A program made the translations under genes and the position numbers. This document shows, piece by piece, positions 8,948 through 18,988 of a stretch of 64,000 bases of DNA (position 1 is the stretch's first letter; every line of letters starts with the position of its first letter). Source of the DNA: Emiliania huxleyi CCMP1516 (taxonomy: Eukaryota > Haptophyta > Isochrysidales > Noelaerhabdaceae); assembly GCF_000372725.1 (NCBI RefSeq), contig NW_005200011.1, positions 248,918-312,917 on the forward strand. Reading direction: 5' to 3'. The notes under the pieces are model-generated. The model ran no database searches. It had not been told where the DNA came from and worked only from the letters and a program-made list of their open reading frames with translations.

Positions 8948-10201
8948 ATGCCCAAGAGACGCAGCAACGTGCTGCGCGGCGCGGACAGCGAAGAGGACGA
9001 ATCGGCGCAGCAGCCGGTGGCAACTGGGCGCGCCGGGCTCGGAGGCCTGAGGCTCGCAAAGGCTCTGCTCGGGGAGGAGGACCTCGCCGAGCTGCGAGCT
9101 GCGTTGACTGTGCAGCAGAGTGCGCGCAACCCGCGATGGGGCGCGCCGCCGCCCTTTGCCGTGTTTCGCGAGACGGAGCACCTGATCTCTGTGCCGCGCC
9201 ACTTTCCGCTCAAGCCCGCGCTGCGCGAGGCGGCCAGGCCAGCCCTGTGCGCGGGCGAGGCGGCGACGCTGATCTTCCGGGGCTCGCTCACGCCGCTGCA
9301 GGAGCAGGCGGTGCGAGCCATGCGCGAGGCGTACGATCGCGAGGGCGGCGGCATCCTCAGCCTCTACTGCGGCGGCGGCAAGACGGTGTGCGCGCTGCGG
9401 CTCGTCGCCGACGTCGGGCAGAGGACGCTCGTCGTCGTGCACAAGGAGTTCCTGGTGGAGCAGTGGATCGAGCGGATCCGCCACTTTCTGCCGGAGGCGC
9501 GCATCGGGCGGATCAAGCAGAACGTCGCCGAGGTGCACGGCACGGACGTGGTGGGGATGCTGCAGTCCCTCACGCGCCGAGGTGACGAGTACTCGCTCGG
9601 CGGGTTTGGTCACGTGGTGGTGGACGAGTGCCACCACATCTGCGCGCGCTCCTTCTCTTCGCTCCTCTTCGGCGTCGGCGGCGTCGGCTGCCGCTTGCTC
9701 GGGCTCTCCGCCACCGCCACGCGCTCCGACGGCCTGACCCAGGTTCTGCACTGGTTCATGGGCGCCACCGCATTCAGCGCCACGCGTGGTGCAGCCGCCG
9801 CAAGGAGGGTGCGTGTGCGGCGGCTGCGTGGCAGCGGCGGCGACGCTGTTGGCGGCGGCAGCGGCGTCGAGATCGTCTCGGCCCTTGCGGAGGACGAGCG
9901 GCGCTCGCGCCGCGTCGCTGCGCTGGTCGCGGCGCTCGCGGCGTCTGGCAGGAAGGTGCTCGTGCTGAGCGACCGGAGGGCCCACCTACTCTCGCTGCAG
10001 CCGCTCGTGCTCGAAGCGGCCGCGGCGGCCTCGCCGGCGGCGGCCTCGCGGCTGCCGGCGGCGGCCTCGCAGCCGGCGGCGGACACGCAGCCGGCGGCGG
10101 ACTCGCAGCCGGCGGCGGACACGCAGCCGGCGGCGGTCTGCACAGTTGGACCCCGCACTTGCCCTAGCCCGAGAGGGGAGCTTCCGAGACCCACTACATG
10201 A
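8948..10201 (+). CDS. Superfamily 2 helicase (XPB/A18-like), C-terminally truncated
   Basis: The 417-residue frame has a complete N-terminal RecA-like ATPase lobe. It shows a Q-like SLTPLQEQAV (about 113-122), Walker A CGGGKT (141-146), motif Ia VVVHKEFLVEQW, Walker B VVDECHHI (224-231) and motif III LSATATRSDGL (253-263). The organisation resembles XPB and the A18-type helicases of large DNA viruses and their eukaryotic relatives. Only the first strand of the second lobe appears (RKVLVLSDRRAHLLSL). The protein then dissolves into an Ala/Pro/Gln repeat encoded by an 18-bp minisatellite (about 10037-10137) and stops; motifs IV-VI are not found in the next kilobase. The product is therefore probably not an active translocase unless undetected exons lie further right. 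Confidence 0.75.
   Translation: MPKRRSNVLRGADSEEDESAQQPVATGRAGLGGLRLAKALLGEEDLAELRAALTVQQSARNPRWGAPPPFAVFRETEHLISVPRHFPLKPALREAARPALCAGEAATLIFRGSLTPLQEQAVRAMREAYDREGGGILSLYCGGGKTVCALRLVADVGQRTLVVVHKEFLVEQWIERIRHFLPEARIGRIKQNVAEVHGTDVVGMLQSLTRRGDEYSLGGFGHVVVDECHHICARSFSSLLFGVGGVGCRLLGLSATATRSDGLTQVLHWFMGATAFSATRGAAAARRVRVRRLRGSGGDAVGGGSGVEIVSALAEDERRSRRVAALVAALAASGRKVLVLSDRRAHLLSLQPLVLEAAAAASPAAASRLPAAASQPAADTQPAADSQPAADTQPAAVCTVGPRTCPSPRGELPRPTT
10037..10137 (+). repeat. 18-bp coding minisatellite
   Basis: Units of GCCGGCGGCGGACACGCA type repeat about five times and encode (AADTQP)n/(AADSQP)n at the broken end of the helicase. The expansion may mark the truncation breakpoint. Confidence 0.8.
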
Positions 10202-10472
10202 CCACGCACACATCATCCCGCGGCCTGGTGGTCGGCGGGATTTGTTGGGAGTGTGAATACCCCACTCGTGTATCTAGAGAGATGTCCCTGTTGAGTACTG
10301 TCCGATAGTCGAGATGCCTTGTTCCAGAGGGATGTGTCCTGGACGGCGTCTCGTCGTGGTCCTTCAGGACGATAGCTTTGTCCCTTTCAGGACGATGGTG
10401 ATCTTGGTGTGATCGCTCCTGTACGCCTCGGTACAGACCCTCGCTCCGTGTACAGCTCACAGCTCACTACAT

Positions 10473-11452
10473 GGTACTCCCTTAATGTGGGTAAACCATA
10501 GTAGCGTGCACGCTACTATGAACAGAGAAGCCCATAAAAGTCGCCGCTGCAGTCCACGCCGAGCCAGCCTGCTGCCGGCTCGCACGGCAGCCTCTTCCTC
10601 TCGACCAGCCTCAACTTCCGTACAGTCAACATTTTGTCGCTGCGTGCTCGTGGCGAGCTGTGGCGGCGGTCGAAGTTGGCCCAGATTCGACGACGAGCGC
10701 CGGACGATAGTAGTGTCTCTGTTCGCCCTGTGCATGTCAGTAGTGTCTCTGTTCGCCCTGTGCATGTCAGGCCAGGCTGCAGCAGGGCACTACCAACGTG
10801 CTGCCCTGTTGCAGCCTGACTTTTCCCACTGTGCACAGTCGCCAGAGCACCACCACCGCCCGGCATCGTGTCACGGCGAGCTCCTTCTGCGCCCGCTCGC
10901 GAGGCTCTCGCGCTGGCACACTTTGGCCATCTTCTGCTCGCGTTCGGCGAGCTCTTCTCCGCAATCCTGCCACGGCGCCGTCACCAGACACCTTCTGGCC
11001 GGCCTGAGCCGCGCGGGGTCGCCGGCGGGGGCAACGCGTCGACCTCTCTCTCTGGTGCACCACGGGCCGCGACGGCCTGCGAGCAGCTGGCGCGAGGAGG
11101 CAGTGTGCCGGCACAGTCGAGCCGGAGCATCGGGTTCTTGATGCTTGTGCTTGTGGGGTCAAGTTTGACCTTATGTGGTATAAATATGCAACAATAATGC
11201 TCTGTTATCTACCGGCTTTTTGAGATATGATCCCTCAAAGTCGAATTATGGTTTACTGGTGTGACCATAGTAGTGTCTGGCCTGTTGCGTTTCTTCAAAC
11301 GAATCCTTTAAAGTCTCGACAATCACCAAGCTGCTTATGTGGCACCGCAGAGGCTCCCTTGGGGATGCTTGAGGCCACCCCAACCACTCACGAAGCCGTA
11401 CGTGGACGAATTCAAATCTACTTTTATGGTTTACCTACATTAAGGGAGTACC
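10473..11452. mobile_element. Non-autonomous inverted-repeat element (MITE-like), 980 bp
   Basis: Left end GGTACTCCCTTAATGTGGGT (10473) is inverted at the right end as ACCTACATTAAGGGAGTACC (ending 11452), with one mismatch and further TAAACCAT homology inward. A perfect 24-bp palindrome (10497-10520, halves CATAGTAGCGTG) sits just inside the left end. No coding sequence is recognisable and no clean target duplication was found. Confidence 0.65.
10711..10770 (+). repeat. 30-bp perfect tandem duplication
   Basis: The 30-base unit starting TAGTGTCTCTGTTCGCCCTG occurs twice head to tail with no visible difference, inside the 980-bp inverted-repeat element. Confidence 0.9.
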
Positions 11453-12139
11453 TCCGGTGAGATCGCGGAGCGAGGAGATCGACGGCAACTCGGCCGTCGT
11501 GAGTGCTGGTGCGGTCGCTGCGATGCGACCGCACAGCTTCCCGGCTAGCGCTCGATACGGTAGCCAGCACCATGGACACCTGCGGGGTGTTGTGGTGGCG
11601 GGCAGGGCCAGAGCCCCTGCACAAAGTCTTCTCGGCACCTCGGCCGGAAGCCTGCTCGGCACCTCGGCCGTGCAGCCCTGCAGCATGATCCGGATGATCT
11701 CTGCGGCCGTCTGTTCCTCTTCGGCACCCACCACGAGCACCTCGGCTTCGTGGGCACGGATCTTCATTGATAACTTCATCACTCCTTCTTCACTTTACCG
11801 GCTCGCTATCATCTCCTGCGAGCCGCCACCGCCGCCGCCGCCAGCTCTCGAGCCCGTCCAGTTGCCTGCTCGCACGAATGTTGGACGCCTTCTCTCACCG
11901 CCCTCCTCTGCCTTTCGCCTCTTCGCTTTCGCTCCCGCCGCCCGCCGCCTGTGGCGCGGCATCCGACGAACCCTCCTCGTCTACACGACGACTTCGCCCG
12001 AGCCCATCATCTCCGACGCCTTCGCCGCGGACACCGACGACGCCTCCAGCGACCCCGTTTGCGGCTCCGTCTTCGACGCCCTCGACACCACCCTCATCGG
12101 TCCCGAGGAGCGCCACAAGCTTCCTGTGCGCCCGTCCGA

Positions 12140-12330
12140 CCATATGCCGACTACGGCCTGTGGCACGCCCGCCTCGGCCACTTTGGCAGGAACAAGATCA
12201 TCGGGCCACTCCGCTACAGAGGTTACGTTTTCCGCCCCGGCAGCGACCGCTGTGAGTGCGCTGCATGTCGCCTCAATCGTCGCCGCAAAGGTCACCCGAG
12301 TCAGCCGACCAATCGCCGAGTCTACACCCG
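12140..12330 (+). pseudogene. Copia retrotransposon fragment: GAG-pre-integrase domain
   Basis: The plus frame reads DYGLWHARLGHFGRNKI, then CECAACRLNRRRKGHPSQPT. This is the LWHxRLGHxG...CxxC block at the protease-integrase junction of Ty1/copia polyproteins. Frames upstream (about 11780-12140) may be degraded protease or gag but carry no clear motif. Nothing of integrase or reverse transcriptase follows, so only a fragment survives. Confidence 0.7.
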
Positions 12331-12339
12331 GACCGTTTC

Positions 12340-13094
12340 AGGTCTCTGCGCTACCGTTTCTCACAGGATCGCGAGATCGCGAGTAAACTCTCACAGGAAA
12401 AGCCTGTCTCGGATAGTTCAGGGTGACGGCGTGCCGTCCCATGCTTTTATTTTCTTTCTTTTCGTGCAGGTGCACCAACGTGCAACGAGCAGAAACTATC
12501 ACGCCATTTAAAGAAACACTAGCACGAGGGTTACGGTCTGCGCTTTGGGTTTCCCCTAGCGGCGGAGCGCCCCCTCTCCTCGGAGCTAACTACTAACACC
12601 AGACACGCACACGACGCACACTCTGACTCCAAATTCTTTTTAAAATCCGCCTCAGTTGGTTGCCCTGCTGCTCGCCTGCTGCTGCTCGCGGTTCGGAAGC
12701 CATGACGCCAGGGTTCCGGCTCCTACCCGGATAGGGGGTCTGTTTACCACGACTCGCACCAAAACGCCCTACCTACCTACCTATTGCGGGCGCCAATCGC
12801 CAGGCTCCGTGCCCCACCTACCTACCTATTCCCAGGCCGCGCAGCGAAGCGAAAAATACTGTGTGAATAGGCTCCCAGCCAGCGCCCGCCGCGCGCCGGC
12901 TTGTACCGCGGTGCGCGCCGCTCGCGAGCCCGCCAGAGCATGGCCTACTGGGCTCTCGAGGCGTTGGACGGCTCCAAAACGGCACTCTCTTCCCTCGACA
13001 GAGTCGAGGGCACGGACCCTCCCGCCTACAAGATCGGTCGCCGCCCGCACGAGGAGAGCCACTTCGGCACCCTTCCGATTTGCGTCTCACGCAA
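12340..13094. other. Intergenic, no supported gene
   Basis: Contains two CCTACCTACCTATT tracts near 12768 and 12816 with similar flanks, a short microduplication. Frames on both strands lack recognisable motifs. Confidence 0.5.
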
Positions 13095-13564
13095 TCAGGC
13101 GCAGCTCACGCCGTGCCATGACGGGGTGGCGATTCGGCACTCTGGCTCGGCGCCTACCGGCGTGCTCAGGCACCACGGGGCGCGCTCCAGTGCCGCCGTC
13201 TTGCGCGCCGCCGCCTCTTCTGCCTCTTTCGCCCGCCTCGCCGCGAGCAGGTCCTCCTTCCACGCGACCTTGCTCGACTTCTTGGCCGACGCCGCCGCCT
13301 CGGTCTCGGCCTTCTTAGCCTCGCGCACCTTGATCAAGAAGATCTCCGACGCCGCCTTGCTGTCGGGGAAGAGCATGTTGGCGACCGTCTCCCACTTGGC
13401 GCTGCTCTTCGACGCCTCGTAGACGGTGGACATGGGAAGGTGCTCGAGCATGTCCACGTTGGCGGCGGCAAAGAGCTTCTCGCCGCTCTCCGTCGAATAC
13501 TCCTTAGGTACTGTTTGAGCTCCGCGCGGGAGATGTCCTTGCACAGCGCCGGCACCGAGGGCAT
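13095..13564 (-). CDS. Small lysine/alanine-rich helical protein, unrecognised, one frameshift
   Basis: The start MPSVPALCKDISRAELKQYL (ATG at 13564) lies in one frame; after a one-base shift near 13510 the reading continues as EYSTESGEKLFAAANVDMLE, then AKWETVANMLFPDSKAA and a long charged helix rich in KEAEEAAARK. Codon composition supports coding on both sides of the shift, so the break is either a sequencing error, a real lesion or an unseen intron. It is divergent from the Maf gene, with only about 140 bp between starts. No domain was recognised. Confidence 0.45.
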
Positions 13565-13706
13565 CGCCGGCGCACCAGCAGCGGGCGGCGCTGCCGTCCC
13601 GGGCGCGTTCGCCCGCGCTGCCCGTCCCGGGCGCCGCCACCGCGGGGTCAGAACCTCGCGGCAAGTTTCTTTTCCTCTGGGCTGCGGCTGTGCGCCGCAG
13701 TCAATA

Positions 13707-14375
13707 ATGCTGTCGGATCTGAACGCCGTCCGTGCAGCGCACATCATCCTCGCCTCCAGCTCTCCGAGGCGCGTGGACATCCTCAATAACGTCATGGACC
13801 TGCGCGCCCGCGTCGTGCCCTCGACGTTTGAGGAGGACTTGGTCAAGGCAGACTACACTCCGGCTGGCTATGTGCAGGAGAATGCGCGGCAGAAGGCGCT
13901 CGAGGTGTACCGCAGGCTCTGCGCCGCCGAGGCACCACCCTCGCTTGTAATCGGTGCGGACACGGTCGTGGTGGCCGACGACAAGATCCTCGAGAAGCCG
14001 CGGAGCACAGAGGCGGCGACTGTAATGCTGTCCGAGCTGAGCGGCCGGTCGCACCAGGTGCTGACTGGCGTAGCTCTTGTATACGGCGCGGCATACGGCG
14101 CTCCGCCGACCGAGGACTCCTTCGCCGAGATGACAGAGGTTGACTTCGCCTCGCTGCCGCCAGAGCTAATCGACGCTTACGTTGCCTCGGGCGAGCCGAT
14201 GGACAAGGCGGGCTCGTACGGAATTCAAGGCATGGGTGGCTCATTCGTGACTGGCATCCGAGGCTGCTATCAGAACGTGGTCGGGTTTCCGCTGCATCGC
14301 TTCTGCACCCGGCTCGACGTCGACAGGCTGCGGCGCAGCGGCCGCGCCGGCAGCATGGAGAGTCCGCCTGTGTGA
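13707..14375 (+). CDS. Maf/ASMTL-type nucleoside triphosphate pyrophosphatase
   Basis: The 222-residue single-exon product carries the Maf signature near its N-terminus (IILASSSPRRVDIL), the conserved LVIGADTVVVADDKILEKP, HQVLTGVALV and the C-terminal GEPMDKAGSYGIQGMGGSFV followed by GCYQNVVGFPL. Members hydrolyse non-canonical or pyrimidine nucleoside triphosphates to monophosphates and clean the nucleotide pool; the YF/dTTP-type layout fits best but the exact substrate is not certain. Length is normal for the family plus a short basic tail. The ATG at 13707 is chosen because the frame upstream has no conserved content and this Met lies just before the family start. Confidence 0.9.
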   Translation: MLSDLNAVRAAHIILASSSPRRVDILNNVMDLRARVVPSTFEEDLVKADYTPAGYVQENARQKALEVYRRLCAAEAPPSLVIGADTVVVADDKILEKPRSTEAATVMLSELSGRSHQVLTGVALVYGAAYGAPPTEDSFAEMTEVDFASLPPELIDAYVASGEPMDKAGSYGIQGMGGSFVTGIRGCYQNVVGFPLHRFCTRLDVDRLRRSGRAGSMESPPV

Positions 14376-14569
14376 GTCATAAATCGGTCGTGTTGAGGGG
14401 GGCGCACCTTACATACTATTGATCTCGTCTGCGGTCTGGGCACACGCGTCGTACGAATACGGCTCTACGTAAAAGCCTAAACCGCAATGTAAGCAGTCGC
14501 AAGGGGGGGGGGCTCTTGTTTATGTGGAGAGAGGCTCACCTCTGGCAGAGACCGCGGGCCGTCACAGCG

Positions 14570-14680
14570 TACACTTGAGCACTTGAGCACTGGATAGGGT
14601 CGATTCCGCATGGTACGGGACCCCTCGATCGTCTAGCCCTCCCTCGCTGGTGTGTTCGTTGGGGCTCTGGGGGGAGGCGG
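14570..14680 (-). repeat. SINE-like repeat, partial copy
   Basis: Shares GGTCGATTCCGCATGGTACG, GGGACCCCTCGATCGTCT and the GTGTGTTC segment with the copies at 17495, 18690 and 55325. Only the distal half is present. Confidence 0.6.
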
Positions 14681-15460
14681 GGCCCCCCGGAGGCACCATG
14701 CGCCGCGCGGCAGCAGTGCGGAAACGGGGCTCCGGCTCTACTAGTCTCTACTAGCACCAACTTCCCGAATGATCACGGTTGATCAGAGGGCAGATTTGAA
14801 GAGATCTCGAGGAGTACACACAGATAGACCCTCCAATCATAAGAAAACTCCGACCTGATTGGTCGTACTGACCGCCGACAGATCACTCCGGACAGCAGAC
14901 AGGCCGACGTCTGCACGCGGCCGGCCGGGCGAGAGGCTTGACACGATCCGACCCTGCGACCCTGATGCTGCTGCTCTAGCTATCAGACATGCGCTGCTGA
15001 CTGCTGCCACAATGTGCGACCGGTGCTGGCCCCCCTGGCGGCCTTCCTGGTCAGTGGTGAGGCGCAGTTCAGAGCTGTCGATGGCGCGATGCCGCACTGG
15101 TCCCACATCGGTGACACGAGACCACCGCGTTTGCCGGTCCAAGAGAGAGGCACCGGCGCTGTCCTGAGAAGGTGCATGGTCTCCCTCTTGACTACCCATG
15201 CGCGCGAGGCTGTGTAGGCATAGCCTCGAGAGTGCCAGCAGCCAATCCGAGGCGACGCGCATTGCGTCAGAAGCGTGCACGCGCTGGAAGGACACCTTCC
15301 TGCTGGCCGTACGATCAGGTCGTCACTGAATGCTGAAGACTAAGGCCGCGAGCTATGCAGGCGGTCAGTTGAGCAGCATGGCACGGTCAGCAGCGCCGAA
15401 AGGATGTCGCAAGGCGTGATAGCATGGCCGCAAGTACGCCGAATTCCCATGAAAACAAGT

Positions 15461-16015
15461 AAAAAATCGCGCAAAAATATTCAAAGATCGGCGCCTGCGG
15501 CGGGCTAGGGGACCCCATCCCCCCCCCGCATGGGTACCCCTAGGGCCCTCGCCTCCCCCCAGAGCGTTGGGGGTCATAACAAACACGGTATAGGACGTCG
15601 AGGTGCACGCGGAGCACGCTGCTGAAGCAGTGTCGTCCCCCCTCTCTATCGTCTCACTGGGAGACGTCGGCGGTGGTGGCGGTGTGACCGATCGAGCTAC
15701 AAGAGGAGCTTGTTCAGCAGGATCAGGGTGGGCGGAGCAGTACCTCACTTCCTTAATGGGTGAGCTTCAGAACTCCAGGCCAGCGCCACCACGCGTCCTC
15801 CCCCTCACCCCTCGGCTCAGATACATACTTGCGCGACACACCAAGCGTACACAGCGAGAGGGCGGCGACGGCCCGACCGATTGTATATAGAGGGCTGAGG
15901 GCAGATAAAAAGGGTGCGCTCTCTGGGGGGGCGCGGGGGCCCTAGAGGGTACCCATGCGGGGGGGGAGATGGGGTCCCGCAGGCGCCGATTTTTCAATTT
16001 TTTCGCGCATTTTTT
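15461..16015. mobile_element. Inverted-repeat element of about 555 bp with a SINE-like copy inside
   Basis: About 95 bp at each end are imperfect inverted repeats. The left part runs AAAAAATCGCGC...ATCGGCGCCTGCGG...GGGGACCCCATC...GCATGGGTACCCCTAGGGCC, and the right part mirrors it, ending CGCGCATTTTTT. The internal region holds a SINE-like fragment (15555-15730). No coding content. Confidence 0.65.
15555..15730 (-). repeat. tRNA-derived SINE-like repeat, partial copy
   Basis: Reverse-strand copy carrying the A-box-like TAGCTCGATCGG and the B-box-like segment of the family (seen on the plus strand as GACGTCGAGGTGCACG), ending in the GTTATGACCCCC tail. Confidence 0.6.
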
Positions 16016-16145
16016 CAGTGTATGTAGCTCTTACGAACATACCCGTAGGTGAACTGCTGACAGGGTTTGCGATGAGGAGCGATCCAAACGTGGTATTTGG
16101 GTGATTAGATCACTACCGCCGAAGCGCAAGCGCTTGGAGCAAGGG
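16015..16145. repeat. Dispersed repeat, copy 1 of 2
   Basis: Begins CAGTGTATGTAGCTCTTACG and includes CTGACAGGGTTTGCGATGAG and CCGCCGAAGCGCAAGCGC; matches 19692-19830 at about 80 percent by eye. Confidence 0.75.
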
Positions 16146-16289
16146 AACTGCCACGTATCTTTTTTTGACCGCGCAAGATATAGGGTGGCCTAAGGGCTCT
16201 GCTCGCAAGGCGCCCGCGTCGCAGACGCGGTACCATTGACAAATCTGCGATATACCCCCACGAGAACAAATAGCACAATAATCCGAGTC

Positions 16290-16995
16290 TGAGTGGACGG
16301 ACGGAAAACACCCCCCCTTTTATTGCAATATGCCTGACCCTGGGCATGGCCTCTCTGGGGATGAGCTGGGTCGGTCTCCTCCGGGCCTGCAACTCGCACG
16401 GCGGGTCCGCATCCGGGCGAGCATCCGAGGCCCGCGGTTGTCCTTTCGCTGGGCGCGACCGACATGGAGATCCGCTGCCCACAGATCAGTGCTTTTGTCG
16501 ACTATTGCTCGCTCTCTGTGCACTCGCAACGCCAGAGGCCGTGCTTGGAGAATGCGTCGCAATGCTGCTGCGCCTGTGGATTGAGCCGCGGCGCAAGCTC
16601 CATTGGTGAGCTGCGGTGGCGCGCCGGCCGCTTCATGCATAGCTCTCCGGCGAGCGAGCGAGCAGCGGCCGCGAACGCGTTTTCCGTCCGCCGTTTCATC
16701 GAGTTTGCCCGAGTGGTAAAATGCAATCGAATTTGCCCGAGTGGTAAAGTGCAACTTTGGCATTTGGTAAAAGTTGCCCGAGTGGTCTGTGGGGAAAAAA
16801 CCAAAGCGGGAGGGTGGCCTCAAGAGCTTAAAGGTCAACATCCCCTCCGGCTACGACAATGTGAACCTGATCTGGTCCTCACGGGGTTGACCCGTCTCCT
16901 CCAGATCGAGACGGACTTCATGAACGGCCGGGCAATATTTCTTCATTACTATTATTAATTAATGTTTTTTGCACGGCTGAGCCCCCCCCCTCCCC
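16290..16995. repeat. Dispersed repeat R1, full-length copy 1 (about 700 bp)
   Basis: Shares with 26283-27023 the landmarks GGACGGACGGAAAA, CTGACCCTGGGCATG, a triple GCCCGAGTGGT(A/G/C) motif, CCCCTCCGGCTACGACAATG and the AT-rich ATTACTATTATTAATTAATG before GCACGGCTGAGCCCCCC. Non-coding; the superfamily is unknown. Confidence 0.8.
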
Positions 16996-17091
16996 CCCTC
17001 CCCCGCGCCCATTCCCTGCCCTCTCCCGCCACACACTCCGTCAGAGCCCCCTCCCCTCTTGCACAACAGGAATTTTGACAATTAACCACGT

Positions 17092-17260
17092 AGTCAAAGG
17101 TCAACATTCTCTCCGGCTACGACAATGTGAACGTGATCTGGACCTCACGGGGCTGACCCGTCTCCTCCAGATTGGGACAGACTCCACAGACGGCCGGGCA
17201 ATACCTGTTCGTTAATTAATATTATGAATGATGCTTTTGCACGGCTGAGCCCCCCCCCCC
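17092..17260. repeat. Dispersed repeat R1, 3'-terminal partial copy
   Basis: Repeats only the last part of R1 (AAGGTCAACATTCTCTCCGG through GCACGGCTGAGCCCCCC), in the same orientation and immediately after the full copy. Confidence 0.75.
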
Positions 17261-17494
17261 CCCCCTGCCCACTCTCGGCCCTCTCATGTCGCGCGCTCCG
17301 TCTGAGCCCTCCCCGCTCGTGCACAGGAGGAAAATGGAAAACTAATCAGATGGAAGCAGGAAGCTTCCATCCCGGCCGTGGTTCGAATCCACACGAGCCG
17401 AGGGGTGAAGGGGAGGACGCGTGGTGGCGCTGGCTGGCCCGAGGTCTGAAGCTCACCCATTGAGGAAGTGAGAACTGCTCGACCCACCCCTGAT

Positions 17495-17712
17495 CCTGCT
17501 GAACAAGCTCCTCTTGTAGCTCGATCGGTCACACCGCCATCGCCGTCGGGGAGAGGGGGGACGACAATGCTTCGGCAGCGTGCACCTCGATCCTGTACCG
17601 TGATTGTTATGACCCCCCCCCATGAACACACCAGTGAGGGAGGGCGAGACGATCGAGGGGTCCCGTACCACGCGGAATCGACCTATCTGTGCTCAAGTGC
17701 TCAATCCGAATA
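17495..17712 (+). repeat. tRNA-derived SINE-like repeat, longest copy
   Basis: Begins GATCCTGCTGAACAAGCTCC, then TGTAGCTCGATCGGTCACAC (A-box-like, about 17515-17534), and about 50 bp later CACCTCGATCCTGTACCG (B-box-like). The unique 3' body includes GTTATGACCCCC, GAGGGAGGGCGAGACGATCG and ends near GTGCTCAAGTGCTCAAT. Five copies in this window share parts of the same order, which supports a short interspersed element with an internal RNA polymerase III promoter. Confidence 0.6.
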
Positions 17713-17904
17713 CCGTGGCGAAACCATGTGATGTGAGCGTGCAAGCCTTCAGCTAGTGGCAAGACATCCGTAAAATTGAAACCCAGAACGTCCGCCACTT
17801 TCGGCGCAACTTGAGGGGAAGCCGCTGATCGAGCCCAGCGTGCCCGCGGCCGCCTCCCGCGCAGCACCGCCGCTGGGGACGACACGCTGCGGAATCGGAT
17901 CGAG

Positions 17905-18244
17905 CCCATGGAGGAGGAGGGCGCAGTCGGCGAATTGGAGGAGGAGGAGGAGGGCGCAGTCGACGAATTGGAGGAGGAGGAGGGCGCAGGCGACGAATGG
18001 GAGGAGGAGGGCAGTCGGCGTTGGCGTGTCTGACTCAGAGGAGGAGTTGGAGGTGCTCCGGCAACCTAGCCTGATTCAGAAGCTCGCCAACGTTGTCACT
18101 CAACGTGCGTCATGCGTGATCGAGCTTGAGGGAGGAGCTCCGCTAACGATTCGGCCGGCCTCCCAACGCCGCCGCCCATACCCGCCACCCACAAAGCGCC
18201 TGCTCTACTATGAATCCCATACCACCCTCCCCACTTTCCACTGA
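17905..18244 (+). repeat. GAGGAGGAGGGCGCAGTCGA minisatellite with open frames
   Basis: About four irregular units of GAGGAGGAGGAGGGCGCAGT type lie at 17905-18015. One frame gives an acidic EEEEGAVDELEEEE-like run and another gives a Trp/Arg-rich run continuing as SDSEEELEVLRQPSLIQKLA to a stop at 18244. Coding is possible but not supported by any family. Confidence 0.5.
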
Positions 18245-18485
18245 TCATGCCCGTGATAGCACCATCACTGCCGCCGTCCTGGTTTTGAACGTGGCAGCTA
18301 GGCGACTAGGGACTCGGTAGAGAGGGTAGTTGTGACCCCCCCCCCCCCTGAGAGCTGAGTGAGGAGCAGGAGAGAGAGCTTTTGTGGTGTTGGTGTACGC
18401 AATAACGGGACAGGGTGGTTGTTCTCTCTATCTCCTCTTCTAGCTCTTAGCATGAGCTGCGCCCTGTGTCCGACCCCTTTTGCGC

Positions 18486-18700
18486 AGCAACACCTTAAAC
18501 TTTTAGGCCCTCCAAACTCGGATCGGAGCGTAGCGGAGTGGGGGCCCGAGTTTGAAAAGGGCGACGGACGCTTGCGTCCTAGCCTCCAACAACGCCTCCC
18601 CGGCGCAGAGGGCCCCCCGGAGGGATGCTCAACCGGTCCACGCCACACCGCTTGCGGCGGTCCTCTTCCCAGCTCCGCTGAGGGCCCGTGCGTTATACTT
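18486..18700. repeat. Dispersed repeat R2, copy 1
   Basis: CAACACCTTAAACTTTTAGG then CCCGAGTTTGAAAAGGGCG, CTTGCGTCCTAGCCTCCAAC and GGGATGCTCAACCG. The first block recurs at 19463-19510 and the second at 20253-20413, so the region between is flanked by the two halves. Confidence 0.75.
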
Positions 18701-18795
18701 GAGCACTTGAGCACTTGATAGGGTCGATTCCGCGTGGTACGGGACCCCTCGATCGTCTCGCCCTCCCTCACTGGTGTGTTCATGGGGGGGGGGGC
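18690..18795 (-). repeat. SINE-like repeat, partial copy
   Basis: Carries the distal half of the family (GAGCACTTGAGCACTTGATA through CACTGGTGTGTTCATGGGGG). Confidence 0.65.
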
Positions 18796-18988
18796 ACGTT
18801 ATACTTGTTTTCATGGGAGAACTAGAGGATACTGGCCGGCGCCCCATGGGCGCCGGGCCCCGCCCTCGACGTGTCTAGTGACAGCGATGGAGAAGAGATT
18901 TGTGACGGGTAGCGTTAAGACGAGCAACACGACGCCGACACACACACCGATCTCGTGGCAAGAATAGGTCAAGAGATCAGTAGTCAAA

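Noticed and set aside
10473..11452. Target-site duplication of the 980-bp element
   Set aside because: Flanks (ACAT on the left, TCCG on the right) do not match, so no duplication is claimed.
17330..17400. tRNA-like T-arm (CGTGGTTCGAATCCAC)
   Set aside because: A TTCGAAT loop with a short stem is present, but no matching acceptor, D-arm or anticodon arm can be folded upstream at the required distance.
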